A stretch of 64,000 nucleotides of DNA, taken from the NCBI GenBank assembly GCA_016182605.1, contig JACPGE010000016.1, positions 62,001 through 126,000 on the forward strand, read 5' to 3'. The position numbers were made by a program, and so were the translations under genes. The stretch is from Candidatus Hydrogenedentota bacterium (GTDB lineage: Bacteria > Hydrogenedentota > Hydrogenedentia > Hydrogenedentales > JAEUWI01). Below, piece by piece: positions 52,261 to 60,022 of the stretch. The notes beneath the pieces were generated by a model. That model searched no databases. It was given only the letters and a program-made list of their open reading frames with translations, and was not told the DNA's origin. Every line of letters begins with the position of its first letter. The stretch's first letter is position 1.

Positions 52261-52460
52261 CCCATCCATTCCGCTCAATCATAAGTCGACATCCTCGTTT
52301 CCAGTCTCAACCATACCAGGACGAAACACTCATCCCTCACCCCTCGCCCAACCGGCACAAAGTACCGCCCCGGAGGCAAAGCCTGCCGCTGTCCGCCTCC
52401 CCCACCACCTATCGCCTCCATAACCCCTTTGCTACAAGCCACTTAACCCGTTCAATTTAG

Positions 52461-52477
52461 TGGCATCCTCCTTGCTT
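52461..52477 (+). promoter_or_regulatory. Sigma-54 (-24/-12) promoter of the flagellar operon
   Basis: TGGCATCCTCCTTGCTT matches the -24/-12 consensus (TGGCA, N5-6, TTGC) with exact GG-N10-GC spacing. It lies 31 bases before the flgB ATG, giving a transcript start close to 52489, and just downstream of the gene for a sigma-54 activator. Confidence 0.72.
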
Positions 52478-52507
52478 ATCCTTTTCTGGAATCTGGAGAA
52501 TCCAACG

Positions 52508-52909
52508 ATGAGTGTCCCCTTTGCCGGGATAAAAACCGATCGCGTGCTGGTAGCGGCGATGAAAACCGCCGACATCAACCACAATATGATCGCCAACAAT
52601 CTCGCCAACGTCGACACCCCTGGCTACTCCGCCACAGAGTTGGACTTCGAACGGACCTTGAGAGACATGCTGGAGGACCGGGGCGGCATCGCACTCCGCA
52701 CGAGCCGACCCCGCCACCTCGATTTTGAAACTCATCGCCCACAATTCGAACGTATTGCATTTTTGTCAAAGAATGACTACAATAAAGTCGACTTGGACGA
52801 CCAGATTACCAAGCTGCGCATGAACACCGGGAAATACACCATGTATGCGCAACTCCTGTCGAAGCATTTCGAAATGCAGAAGAACATGCTGAATTCGTTG
52901 GTGCGCTAG
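52508..52909 (+). CDS. flgB: Flagellar basal-body rod protein FlgB
   Basis: A 133-residue proximal-rod subunit exported by the flagellar type III system. The rod-family N-terminal motif is NHNMIANNLANVDTPGYSA, and the C-terminal helix (KHFEMQKNMLNSLVR) is typical. GGAG precedes the ATG. First gene of the cluster, directly after the sigma-54 promoter. Confidence 0.94.
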   Translation: MSVPFAGIKTDRVLVAAMKTADINHNMIANNLANVDTPGYSATELDFERTLRDMLEDRGGIALRTSRPRHLDFETHRPQFERIAFLSKNDYNKVDLDDQITKLRMNTGKYTMYAQLLSKHFEMQKNMLNSLVR

Positions 52910-52919
52910 GGGATAGCTC

Positions 52920-53342
52920 GTGAATCTGGACTCCATATCCGCGACAGAGATTGCCGTTAGCGGCCTGAAAGCGCAACGGACACGGATGAATTTAATTGCG
53001 AACAACATCGCGAACGCACAGGCCACACGCACACCGGAAGGCGGCGCTTTTCGTCGGCAAATGGCGGTATTTCGCGGAGACCAGATCCGGCGCGGGGCCA
53101 ATCCCGAGCATGTCGGGGTCCGCGTCGCCCGCGTAATGCGCGATCCGTCGGCCTTGAAACAGGTCTACGATCCGAATCATCCCGATGCCAACGCAGACGG
53201 CATCGTGGAGTATCCGAATGTGGACGTTTCAATGGAAATGGTGGACTTGATCTCGGCCCAAAGGGCTTACGAGGCCAATATAGCGGTAATTGTCGCCGGC
53301 GGCCAGATGCGCCAGCGGGCCATGGAAATCATACAACGATAA
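52920..53342 (+). CDS. flgC: Flagellar basal-body rod protein FlgC
   Basis: A 140-residue rod subunit started at a GTG. The N-terminal rod motif is MNLIANNIANAQATRTPEGG and the family C-terminal signature VDLISAQRAYEANIAVI is present. It lies 10 bases after flgB in the canonical flgB-flgC-fliE order. Confidence 0.94.
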   Translation: MNLDSISATEIAVSGLKAQRTRMNLIANNIANAQATRTPEGGAFRRQMAVFRGDQIRRGANPEHVGVRVARVMRDPSALKQVYDPNHPDANADGIVEYPNVDVSMEMVDLISAQRAYEANIAVIVAGGQMRQRAMEIIQR

Positions 53343-53388
53343 TAGGGTTGACCCAACACCGGTCCCCATACCGGAAACTTGAGATACC

Positions 53389-53712
53389 ATGACCATCGAT
53401 CCCTTGAAAATTCCCGGACTGAATGCACGGCCGCTGGAAATCAGCGCGCGCCAGATGCGCGCTCCCCAGCCGCATGACGCGCAGCCCGCGGGAAAATCCT
53501 TCAAGGAGATGCTTGCCGACGCCATCACCGAAGTGCAGCAATTGCAGACCGAGGCAGACACCACCATCAAGCGTCTGGTGGCCGGCGAGATCAAAGACGT
53601 TTCGGAGGCCATGGTCGCGGTGGAGAAGGCGGATGTCTCCTTTCAGACCATGATGGCGGTGCGGGGGAAGGTGATGACGGCCTACGAAGAAATCATGCGC
53701 ATGCAGATCTAG
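53389..53712 (+). CDS. fliE: Flagellar hook-basal body protein FliE
   Basis: A 107-residue MS-ring/rod junction protein. The segment SFKEMLADAITEVQQLQTEA and the C-terminal DVSEAMVAVEKADVSFQTMM..RGKVMTAYEEIMRMQI pattern are diagnostic for FliE. Third gene of the cluster, just before a possible terminator. Confidence 0.93.
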   Translation: MTIDPLKIPGLNARPLEISARQMRAPQPHDAQPAGKSFKEMLADAITEVQQLQTEADTTIKRLVAGEIKDVSEAMVAVEKADVSFQTMMAVRGKVMTAYEEIMRMQI

Positions 53713-53733
53713 TGCCCCTGGCACTTTTCTTTT
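53711..53733 (+). terminator. Possible terminator or attenuator after fliE
   Basis: AGTGCC (53711-53716) pairs with GGCACT (53720-53725) around CCT and is followed by TTTCTTTT. The stem is short (6 bp) and starts within the fliE stop codon. It may partly separate flgBC-fliE from the fliF unit. Confidence 0.5.
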
Positions 53734-53792
53734 GGGCTGGCGGCAAAACTTGGGGCCGCCACTTGAAAGCGCGGAGGTTATAATTGAATACC

Positions 53793-53826
53793 GCCCGTTT
53801 TCCAGATTCCTATCTGGAAGACGGGC
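53793..53826 (+). promoter_or_regulatory. 15-bp hairpin in the fliF leader
   Basis: GCCCGTTTTCCAGAT (53793-53807) pairs with 53812-53826, with one G-U wobble, around a TCCT loop. TATAAT at 53779-53784 is a perfect -10 hexamer just upstream, but no -35 is well placed. The leader to fliF (to 54009) is otherwise featureless. Function unknown. Confidence 0.4.
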
Positions 53827-54009
53827 AAGACTGTTCCAGGGCGGCGCGCGTGCGGCGCTACGCCCCGAAGCAGGCCCTGTCTTCTGCTCCCATGGGCTAT
53901 GGGGGCCGCGTGCGTAAGAGGAGTGTGTGTAGGGCCGTGTCCTGACGGGTTGTCAGGGGGCGGATCCCGTGGACGGAATTGCGATCGCGACGCGGTATGA
54001 GGAACGCCC

Positions 54010-55593
54010 ATGCTGGAGTATTTTGCAGATTTTTTCCGCCAATTGTGGCGGGGAATTCGCGGCGCCTGGAAAGAACTCTCCCTCAGCGCGCGCATCAACA
54101 TCCTGTTGGCGGCAATCGCCGTCGTGGTCGTCATTGGCGTGGTGGTAATCACCGCCCCGCGCGAACAATACGTCACCCTCAGCTCCAATCTGGACGGCGC
54201 TCAGGCCAGCCAGATTGTCCAGCTCCTCACGGACAACGGCATCCCCTACCAGCAGCAAGACACCTTTAATACCGTCCTCGTTCCCGCTTCCCAGCGCGAT
54301 CGGGCCTTCCTCCTTCTGGAGGAAAACGAGCTGCCCGTGGGGCGGAAAATCCCCGCAGGTTTCGAAACCTTCAGCGAAACCGACCTCATGACCAACCGCT
54401 GGCTGCAAGACATGAAATTCATGCAGGCGGTCAAGGGCGAACTGGAAAAACAGCTCAGTTCCTTCAGTTTCGTGGAATACGCCAATGTCCTGATTCGCGA
54501 GGCCCCCGAAGAACTCTTCAAGAGCGACCAGCTTCCCTCCGAGGCCAGCGTCGTCCTCAAAGTCACCCGGCCCCTCACCGATCTGGAAAAAAAGACCATC
54601 GTCAGCATGATTGCCCGGGCCGGGGGCTCCAACCTCCACGAAGGCAACATCACCGTCACCACCACCGACCTGGAACCCATCTGGCTCCCGGCAAACTCGG
54701 AATTCGCGGCCCTCGCCACCGATCGCCTGGAATTCCAGGACGAGCTGGAGAGCCGGGCCGAAAAGCGCATCCGCAACCGCCTCAACGAGTTGGGCATTCG
54801 CGGCACGGTCAGCGTGGCCGCGAAGCTCGACCACACCAAGACCGAGACAACGAGCACCGAGGTGACCGAAGGCGAGCCGCTCAGCACCTACGAAATGTCC
54901 ACCACCACCTCGAGCGAAGAAAACCTGCCCGAGGGCGCTCCGGGCGCTTTCGCCAACGTCGCGGAACAAGCCCCCGCCCCAGGCGCCCTGAGCAACAAAG
55001 AAGAAATTACAGAGACCATCCAGAATCTGGAAAACTCCAACACCGTCACCCGCACCCAGACCGAACCGGGCGATGTGGTAAAATACACCGTGGCCCTGGT
55101 GGTGCAGGGAGACGAATACGAGGTCACGGCCGGGACCGACGGGGCTGAAACGCGCACCTATGTGGGCATGTCCGACAAGCTGCGCCAGACCTGCGAATCG
55201 ATCGCCATGAGCGCCGTGGGCGAAGGCAAAGAGAAGACAGAGGTATCGCTGCACGATTTCGAGTATGATGCAGCGGGCATATCGGCTTCGGTCGCGGCGG
55301 TGGAAGCGGCAGAATCGGCAAACATGCGTGAATGGTATATGCAGATCGGCTGGCAGGCCGCCCAGGTCTTGATGATCATTCTCTTGTTCTATCTCGTCCG
55401 CAACTTCCTGCGCCGCGCCATCGAAGAGCCCAAGGAAGAACGCATCGAACAGGAAGTCGGCGAGATTCCAGAAGCCACACTGGAAGACATGCGCCGCCAG
55501 GAAATTGCCCAGGAAATCATGCAGTTGGCCATGGACGAGCCCGATACCGTCGCGGCCCTCTTGCGTTCCTGGATGATCATGGAAGAGGAGTAG
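54010..55593 (+). CDS. fliF: Flagellar MS-ring protein FliF
   Basis: A 527-residue inner-membrane ring protein. Transmembrane helix 1 is near 33-50 and helix 2 near 447-467; between them are the ring-building motifs (LSSNLDGAQASQIVQLLTDN, FSETDLMTNRWLQDMKFMQA, EASVVLKV). The C-terminal tail (MQLAMDEPDTVAALLRSWMI) is the FliG-binding region. GAGGAA precedes the ATG. Length is typical. FliG follows with four bases between stop and probable start. Confidence 0.95.
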   Translation: MLEYFADFFRQLWRGIRGAWKELSLSARINILLAAIAVVVVIGVVVITAPREQYVTLSSNLDGAQASQIVQLLTDNGIPYQQQDTFNTVLVPASQRDRAFLLLEENELPVGRKIPAGFETFSETDLMTNRWLQDMKFMQAVKGELEKQLSSFSFVEYANVLIREAPEELFKSDQLPSEASVVLKVTRPLTDLEKKTIVSMIARAGGSNLHEGNITVTTTDLEPIWLPANSEFAALATDRLEFQDELESRAEKRIRNRLNELGIRGTVSVAAKLDHTKTETTSTEVTEGEPLSTYEMSTTTSSEENLPEGAPGAFANVAEQAPAPGALSNKEEITETIQNLENSNTVTRTQTEPGDVVKYTVALVVQGDEYEVTAGTDGAETRTYVGMSDKLRQTCESIAMSAVGEGKEKTEVSLHDFEYDAAGISASVAAVEAAESANMREWYMQIGWQAAQVLMIILLFYLVRNFLRRAIEEPKEERIEQEVGEIPEATLEDMRRQEIAQEIMQLAMDEPDTVAALLRSWMIMEEE

Positions 55594-55597
55594 GGCC

Positions 55598-56626
55598 ACG
55601 GCCAAGAAGGACAAAGCCCCCCTGGAAGTCGATGGCCGCCGCAAAGCGGCCATTCTTCTCGCATGCCTGGGCCCGGAGAATGCCAGCCGGGTGATGGCCT
55701 CGCTCACCGAAGAAGAAATCGATCAGATGACCCTCGACCTCTCGAGTCTCGGCACCGTCGACACCGAAGTGAAGGCCGCCGTCCTCGACGAGTTCTACGA
55801 GATGGCCGTGGCGAAACGTTTCGTGGCCTCCGGCGGCATCGATTACGCCAAGGATCTCCTCGAAAAATCCTTCGGCCCCGAACGCGCCTTCGAAATCCTC
55901 AACCGCCTCCAAAACAGCCTGCAAGAAGTCCCCTTTCAATTCCTGAAGAAAGCGGACCCCTCGCAGATCTCCAGCTTCATTCAGGATGAGCACCCCCAGA
56001 CCGTGGCCCTCATTCTCGCCCATCTCCCCCCGCAGATCGCCTCCTTCGTGCTCTCCTCCCTGCCGCAAGACGTGCAGTCCGATGTCGTCATCCGCATTGC
56101 CGGCATGGATCGCACCGCGCCGGAAATTGTCCGCGAGGTGGAACGCGTGCTCGAACGCAAGATGGCCGCGGTCTTCAGCCAGGGCTTCACCTTCGCCGGC
56201 GGCGTGAAAGACGTCGCCGAAATCCTGAATATGATCGAACGCGCAACCGAAAAAACCATCATGGCGGATCTCGAAGAACGCGATCCGGAACTGGCCGACG
56301 AAATCGCGCGCCTCATGTTCACCTTCGAAGACATTATCTATGTGGATGACGCGGGCATCCAGAAGACCCTCCGCGAAATCGAAAGCAAGGATCTCGCCCT
56401 GGCCCTCAAGGCCTCCAACGATGAGGTGAAGGAGAAGGTCCTGAAGAACATGTCGGAACGCGCCCGCGAAATGATCATGGAAGAAATCGAGTTCATGGGG
56501 CCCGTCCGCATGAAGAACGTGGAAGAAGCCCAGCAAAAGATCGTGGCCGTTATCCGGCGCCTCGAAGAGTCGGGCGACGTGGTCATCTCCGGGCGGGGCG
56601 GCGATTCCGACGAAATCCTGGTCTAA
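55598..56626 (+). CDS. fliG: Flagellar motor switch protein FliG (apparent ACG start)
   Basis: 342 residues if started at ACG 55598. FliG forms the rotor part that generates torque and couples FliF to the C ring. The family N terminus appears only upstream of the first ordinary start: after ACG come AKKDKAPLEVDGRRKAAILL and ACLGPENA, a normal FliG opening. No in-frame ATG/GTG/TTG precedes it. GAGGAG lies seven bases before the ACG. GTG 55691 or ATG 55694 would delete about 31 conserved residues. The middle EEHPQTVALILAHLP-type region (DEHPQTVALILAHLP) and the torque helix with charged residues are present. Either a rare ACG start or a T-to-C sequence error. Confidence 0.88.
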   Translation, partial: TAKKDKAPLEVDGRRKAAILLACLGPENASRVMASLTEEEIDQMTLDLSSLGTVDTEVKAAVLDEFYEMAVAKRFVASGGIDYAKDLLEKSFGPERAFEILNRLQNSLQEVPFQFLKKADPSQISSFIQDEHPQTVALILAHLPPQIASFVLSSLPQDVQSDVVIRIAGMDRTAPEIVREVERVLERKMAAVFSQGFTFAGGVKDVAEILNMIERATEKTIMADLEERDPELADEIARLMFTFEDIIYVDDAGIQKTLREIESKDLALALKASNDEVKEKVLKNMSERAREMIMEEIEFMGPVRMKNVEEAQQKIVAVIRRLEESGDVVISGRGGDSDEILV

Positions 56627-56708
56627 TATCGACGCCGGCGCCCGAAGCCAAGAAAATAATGATGGGGCCACGCAGCAGGGACGGCCCCGCGGATAAAGAA
56701 AGGCGGAC

Positions 56709-57407
56709 ATGCCGCGCATCGTGAAACAAGTTCATTCCTTCCGGCGTAGCGTCGATTCCTTTCGCCTCGGCGCCGATCTGGAATTCCCCGATCTGCAAGC
56801 TCAGGGCATGGCGCCCGATGAGCCCGAGAATGACACCGATGCGGAAGAAGAACCGATCGACCCCGAGACCATCCGCCTGGCCATCATGGAAGAGGCGCGC
56901 GAAGTCGCCGCCCAAAAAGTGCAGGAGGCCTATGCCGAAGGCCTCAGCCGCGGCGAACAAGCCGGCCGCGACGCCTTCGATGCAAGCATCGCACAGGCCG
57001 CCGCGATGCTCGAGGATGCCAGTCAAAAAATCCAGCAAGCGCGGGCCGCCTACCTGGACGCCTTGACTCCGCAGGTAAGTGCGCTCGCCGTCCTCCTGGC
57101 CGAGCAGGTGATCCAAAAAGAAGTGGCGCAAGATGCCGGACACATCCACCGCACCGTGCGGCGCGCCCTCGAATGCCTCTCCGACCGCCAGACCATTACC
57201 GTGCACATCCATCCCGCCGACTTCGCGGCACTCACGGAACACCGGGTCCGTCTCCTCGAAGATTTCACCGGCGTCGAAGAACTCAATATCGAAGCGGACG
57301 AAACCGTGGAACCCGGCGGATGCATCATCGCCTCCCAGTCAACACAGGTAGACGCGACCCTGCGCACCTTGCTGGCCGGCATCGTCGAGCGCATGTACGA
57401 TGCCTGA
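56709..57407 (+). CDS. fliH: Flagellar assembly protein FliH
   Basis: A 232-residue cytosolic regulator of the export ATPase. A variable acidic N terminus is followed by the Gly-rich helical stretch EAYAEGLSRGEQAGRDAF and a C-terminal domain with VTVHIHPADF-like sequence (TVHIHPADFAAL) and VEPGGCIIAS. AAAGGCGG precedes the ATG. The 3' end overlaps fliI by eight bases. Confidence 0.9.
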   Translation: MPRIVKQVHSFRRSVDSFRLGADLEFPDLQAQGMAPDEPENDTDAEEEPIDPETIRLAIMEEAREVAAQKVQEAYAEGLSRGEQAGRDAFDASIAQAAAMLEDASQKIQQARAAYLDALTPQVSALAVLLAEQVIQKEVAQDAGHIHRTVRRALECLSDRQTITVHIHPADFAALTEHRVRLLEDFTGVEELNIEADETVEPGGCIIASQSTQVDATLRTLLAGIVERMYDA

Positions 57408-58725
57408 ATCCCCCACCGACACCCTGAACGCCTACATGGAGCGGATTCGCGGCGTGGACCCCATCACGGCCTGCGGACGCATCGCCGGCATCGTCGGGCT
57501 CACCTTGCAGGCCACGGGACCGGCCATGAATATCGGCGATCTGTGCTATGTGCGCCCGAGAGGAGATGATCGGAAAATCCCCGTCGAGGTGGTCGGCTTT
57601 CGAGACAAGCGCCTCCTGCTCATGCCCCTCGGCGAAATGCACGGCATCGGCCCGGGCAGCATTCTCATCCCCACCCACCGGCGCAGACAGGTCCGCATCG
57701 GTCAAGACTACGTGGGCCGCGTCATTGGCGCGCTGGGACAGCCCATTGATGGCCTCCCTGCCCCGGCTTGGGAAGACGAAGTGCCCCTGCATGCGGAACC
57801 GCCGGGCCCCATGACCCGAAAACGCATTCGCGAACCCATTGTCACCGGCATACGCGCCATCGACAGTTGCATCACCTGCGGCAAGGGGCAGCGCATGGGC
57901 ATCATGTCCGGGAGCGGCGTGGGCAAGAGCAAACTGACCGGCATGATCGCGCGCAACACCAACGCGGACATCAACATCATCGCCCTGATCGGCGAGCGTG
58001 GCCGCGAAGTGCGCGAGTTCATCGAGAACGACTTGGGCGAAGAGGGATTGAAACGAAGTATCGTGGTGGTGGCCACCTCCGACGAACCGGCCTTGGTGCG
58101 CCTGAGCGGCGCCTACACCGCAACCGCCATGGCCGAATGGTTCCGCCGCCGGGGAGCCCATGTCATGCTCGTCATGGACAGCGTAACCCGCTTCGCCATG
58201 GCGCAGCGCGAGGTCGGACTCGCCATCGGCGAGCCCCCCACCACAAAGGGCTATCCCCCCTCGGTATTCGGGCTCCTGCCCAAGCTCCTGGAACGCGCGG
58301 GCACCGGCAGCCACGGCAGCATTACGGGATTCTACGCCGTGCTCATAGAGGCCGACGATTTCAACGACCCCATCGGCGACGCGGTCCGGAGCATTCTGGA
58401 CGGACACATCGCGCTCACCCGCGACCTGGCCTCCCGCGGACACTACCCGCCGATCAACGTACTCGAGAGTGTGAGCCGCTCGATGCTGGACGTAACCACC
58501 GAACGCCACCAGGATCTCGCACGGCGCATGCGCGCCCACCTGGCCACCTACCGCGATGCCGAAGACCTGGTCAACATCGGCGCCTATGTGGCCGGCAGCA
58601 ACCCCGATATCGACCGTGCACTGCGCCTCATGCCCAACATCCGCGCCTTTCTCCAGCAAGGCCTGAAGGAACAGTCGCCCTACGAAGTCCTGGAGAACCT
58701 CATGGCACAAGTGCTCGGAGTATAG
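57400..58725 (+). CDS. fliI: Flagellum-specific ATP synthase FliI
   Basis: A 441-residue hexameric ATPase that energises flagellar export. The Walker A is GSGVGKS near residue 168, followed by LIGERGREVREF, the Walker B region VMLVMDSVTRFAMAQRE, and the C-terminal family pattern LASRGHYPPINVLESVSR. Overlap with fliH implies coupled translation with its regulator. Normal length and motifs. Confidence 0.96.
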   Translation: MPESPTDTLNAYMERIRGVDPITACGRIAGIVGLTLQATGPAMNIGDLCYVRPRGDDRKIPVEVVGFRDKRLLLMPLGEMHGIGPGSILIPTHRRRQVRIGQDYVGRVIGALGQPIDGLPAPAWEDEVPLHAEPPGPMTRKRIREPIVTGIRAIDSCITCGKGQRMGIMSGSGVGKSKLTGMIARNTNADINIIALIGERGREVREFIENDLGEEGLKRSIVVVATSDEPALVRLSGAYTATAMAEWFRRRGAHVMLVMDSVTRFAMAQREVGLAIGEPPTTKGYPPSVFGLLPKLLERAGTGSHGSITGFYAVLIEADDFNDPIGDAVRSILDGHIALTRDLASRGHYPPINVLESVSRSMLDVTTERHQDLARRMRAHLATYRDAEDLVNIGAYVAGSNPDIDRALRLMPNIRAFLQQGLKEQSPYEVLENLMAQVLGV

Positions 58726-58729
58726 CGGC

Positions 58730-59221
58730 ATGGCGCTCTCACCGCGATTCCGGTTTGCCACACTCCTTCGGGTGCGCAAGCATGAGGAAGAACAAAAGGC
58801 CATCACCCTCTCGCGCACCGAACGCTCGGTACACGAACGCAAGGGACAGCGCAATCAGATCGAGGCCGAGCACCAGCGCGCACTCTTTGCCGCCGGCGAA
58901 CTCGCCAAATCTGCCTTTGATGCAAGCGACTTGCGCCGGTACCATCAGTATGAACGCTATCTATCCCGCCTGGGCGATCAAAAGGACGCCGAAATACGCT
59001 CCTTGCAGGACCAGGCACGCACCGAAAGAGAACGCCTCCTGGAGGCGCTGAAGAAGCGGCGCATGCTGGAACGGCTGCGGGAACGCCACCTGCTCGCCTA
59101 CATGCAGCAGCGGCGCATCGCAGAACAGAAAATGCAGGATGAAACCGCGGTCATGCGCCACATCCCGGGACCCTTCACCCTGCATGACCCGGAAAAGACT
59201 GAGGAGGAAGGCTCCAAATGA
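58730..59221 (+). CDS. fliJ: Flagellar export chaperone FliJ
   Basis: A 163-residue coiled-coil protein with the opening FRFATLLRVRKHEEEQKAI and long charged helices, as expected for FliJ, the central stalk of the FliI/FliH ATPase. GGAG precedes the ATG. The last four bases overlap the next gene (ATGA). Confidence 0.85.
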   Translation: MALSPRFRFATLLRVRKHEEEQKAITLSRTERSVHERKGQRNQIEAEHQRALFAAGELAKSAFDASDLRRYHQYERYLSRLGDQKDAEIRSLQDQARTERERLLEALKKRRMLERLRERHLLAYMQQRRIAEQKMQDETAVMRHIPGPFTLHDPEKTEEEGSK

Positions 59222-59766
59222 TCAAACTCATACTTCTGCCCGTCGTGGTCTTGGGCTCTTTTGCCGGCACCGTGGCGCTCGCCATGCTCTTGACCGGCTC
59301 GCTCAACCAGGAATCCATCGAGCGCCTGATGGGAACCGAAACGGAACTCGCCGCCCCGCCCGAGACCGCCAGCCAAAACCTGAGCGGGCTCGCCGAGCAG
59401 TTGAAGGCAAAAAGCGACGAACTGGCAAAGCTTGAACAGACTCTCAAGGAACGCGAAGCACAGCTGAACAAGCGAGAACAGGAACTGGCCACACTGCGTA
59501 CCGAGGTCGAAGCCATTCAAAAGCAGATCTCGGGCTCGCTGGAAGATGAAAACGCCGACCGCTCCGTCCGGCTAAAGACCGTGGCCCTCTCCGTAAGCGC
59601 AATGAAACCGGACAAGGCCGCCGAGATTCTGGGCAACTATCCTCCAGAAGACGCCGCGGAAATCCTCCAGGAAATCCCCGACAAAAACCGCGGCAAAATC
59701 CTCGAAGGTATGACGCCCGAGTTCGCAACCAAAGTCCTGCAATCCATGCGAGAGTCCATGATGTAG
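59218..59766 (+). CDS. MotE/YlxF-like flagellar operon protein
   Basis: A 182-residue membrane-anchored protein: one N-terminal helix (about 3-27), a coiled coil (about 55-105) and a C-terminal MgtE-N-like domain with MKPDKAAEILGNYPPEDAAE and ILQEIP, ILEGMTPEFA repeats. In other bacteria this gene sits between fliJ and fliK (YlxF) or acts as the periplasmic chaperone MotE for MotC. The role here is inferred from position and fold. Confidence 0.82.
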   Translation: MIKLILLPVVVLGSFAGTVALAMLLTGSLNQESIERLMGTETELAAPPETASQNLSGLAEQLKAKSDELAKLEQTLKEREAQLNKREQELATLRTEVEAIQKQISGSLEDENADRSVRLKTVALSVSAMKPDKAAEILGNYPPEDAAEILQEIPDKNRGKILEGMTPEFATKVLQSMRESMM

Positions 59767-59974
59767 CAACTTGCAGCGCGCTGCATTCCCTGCGCGCAAG
59801 ACTGGCCCTGCTCCCCCAAAACCTTGCGGGGAACCCCCGCAGGCCAAGACACCGCTTCACGCTCCCCGCGAGCGATTCGAGCCCCGCTCTTCAGGCTCCT
59901 CCCTCACCGCTCCACTTTCCGTAGCGCCATGCAACGACGCTACGCTTGCATCCACACCAGAAAGGAGGTGATTC

Positions 59975-60022
59975 ATGTATGAGTATATTTTCCATGTTAC
60001 CCATTCAAACGAATACGGCTAA
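59975..60022 (+). CDS. Possible 15-codon leader ORF overlapping the fliK start
   Basis: The ribosome binding site AAAGGAGGTGATTC is followed first by an ATG at 59975 (frame MYEYIFHVTHSNEYG, stop at 60022) and four bases later by the fliK ATG at 59979 in another frame. The first ATG has the better spacing. It may compete with fliK initiation or be meaningless. Confidence 0.25.
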   Translation: MYEYIFHVTHSNEYG

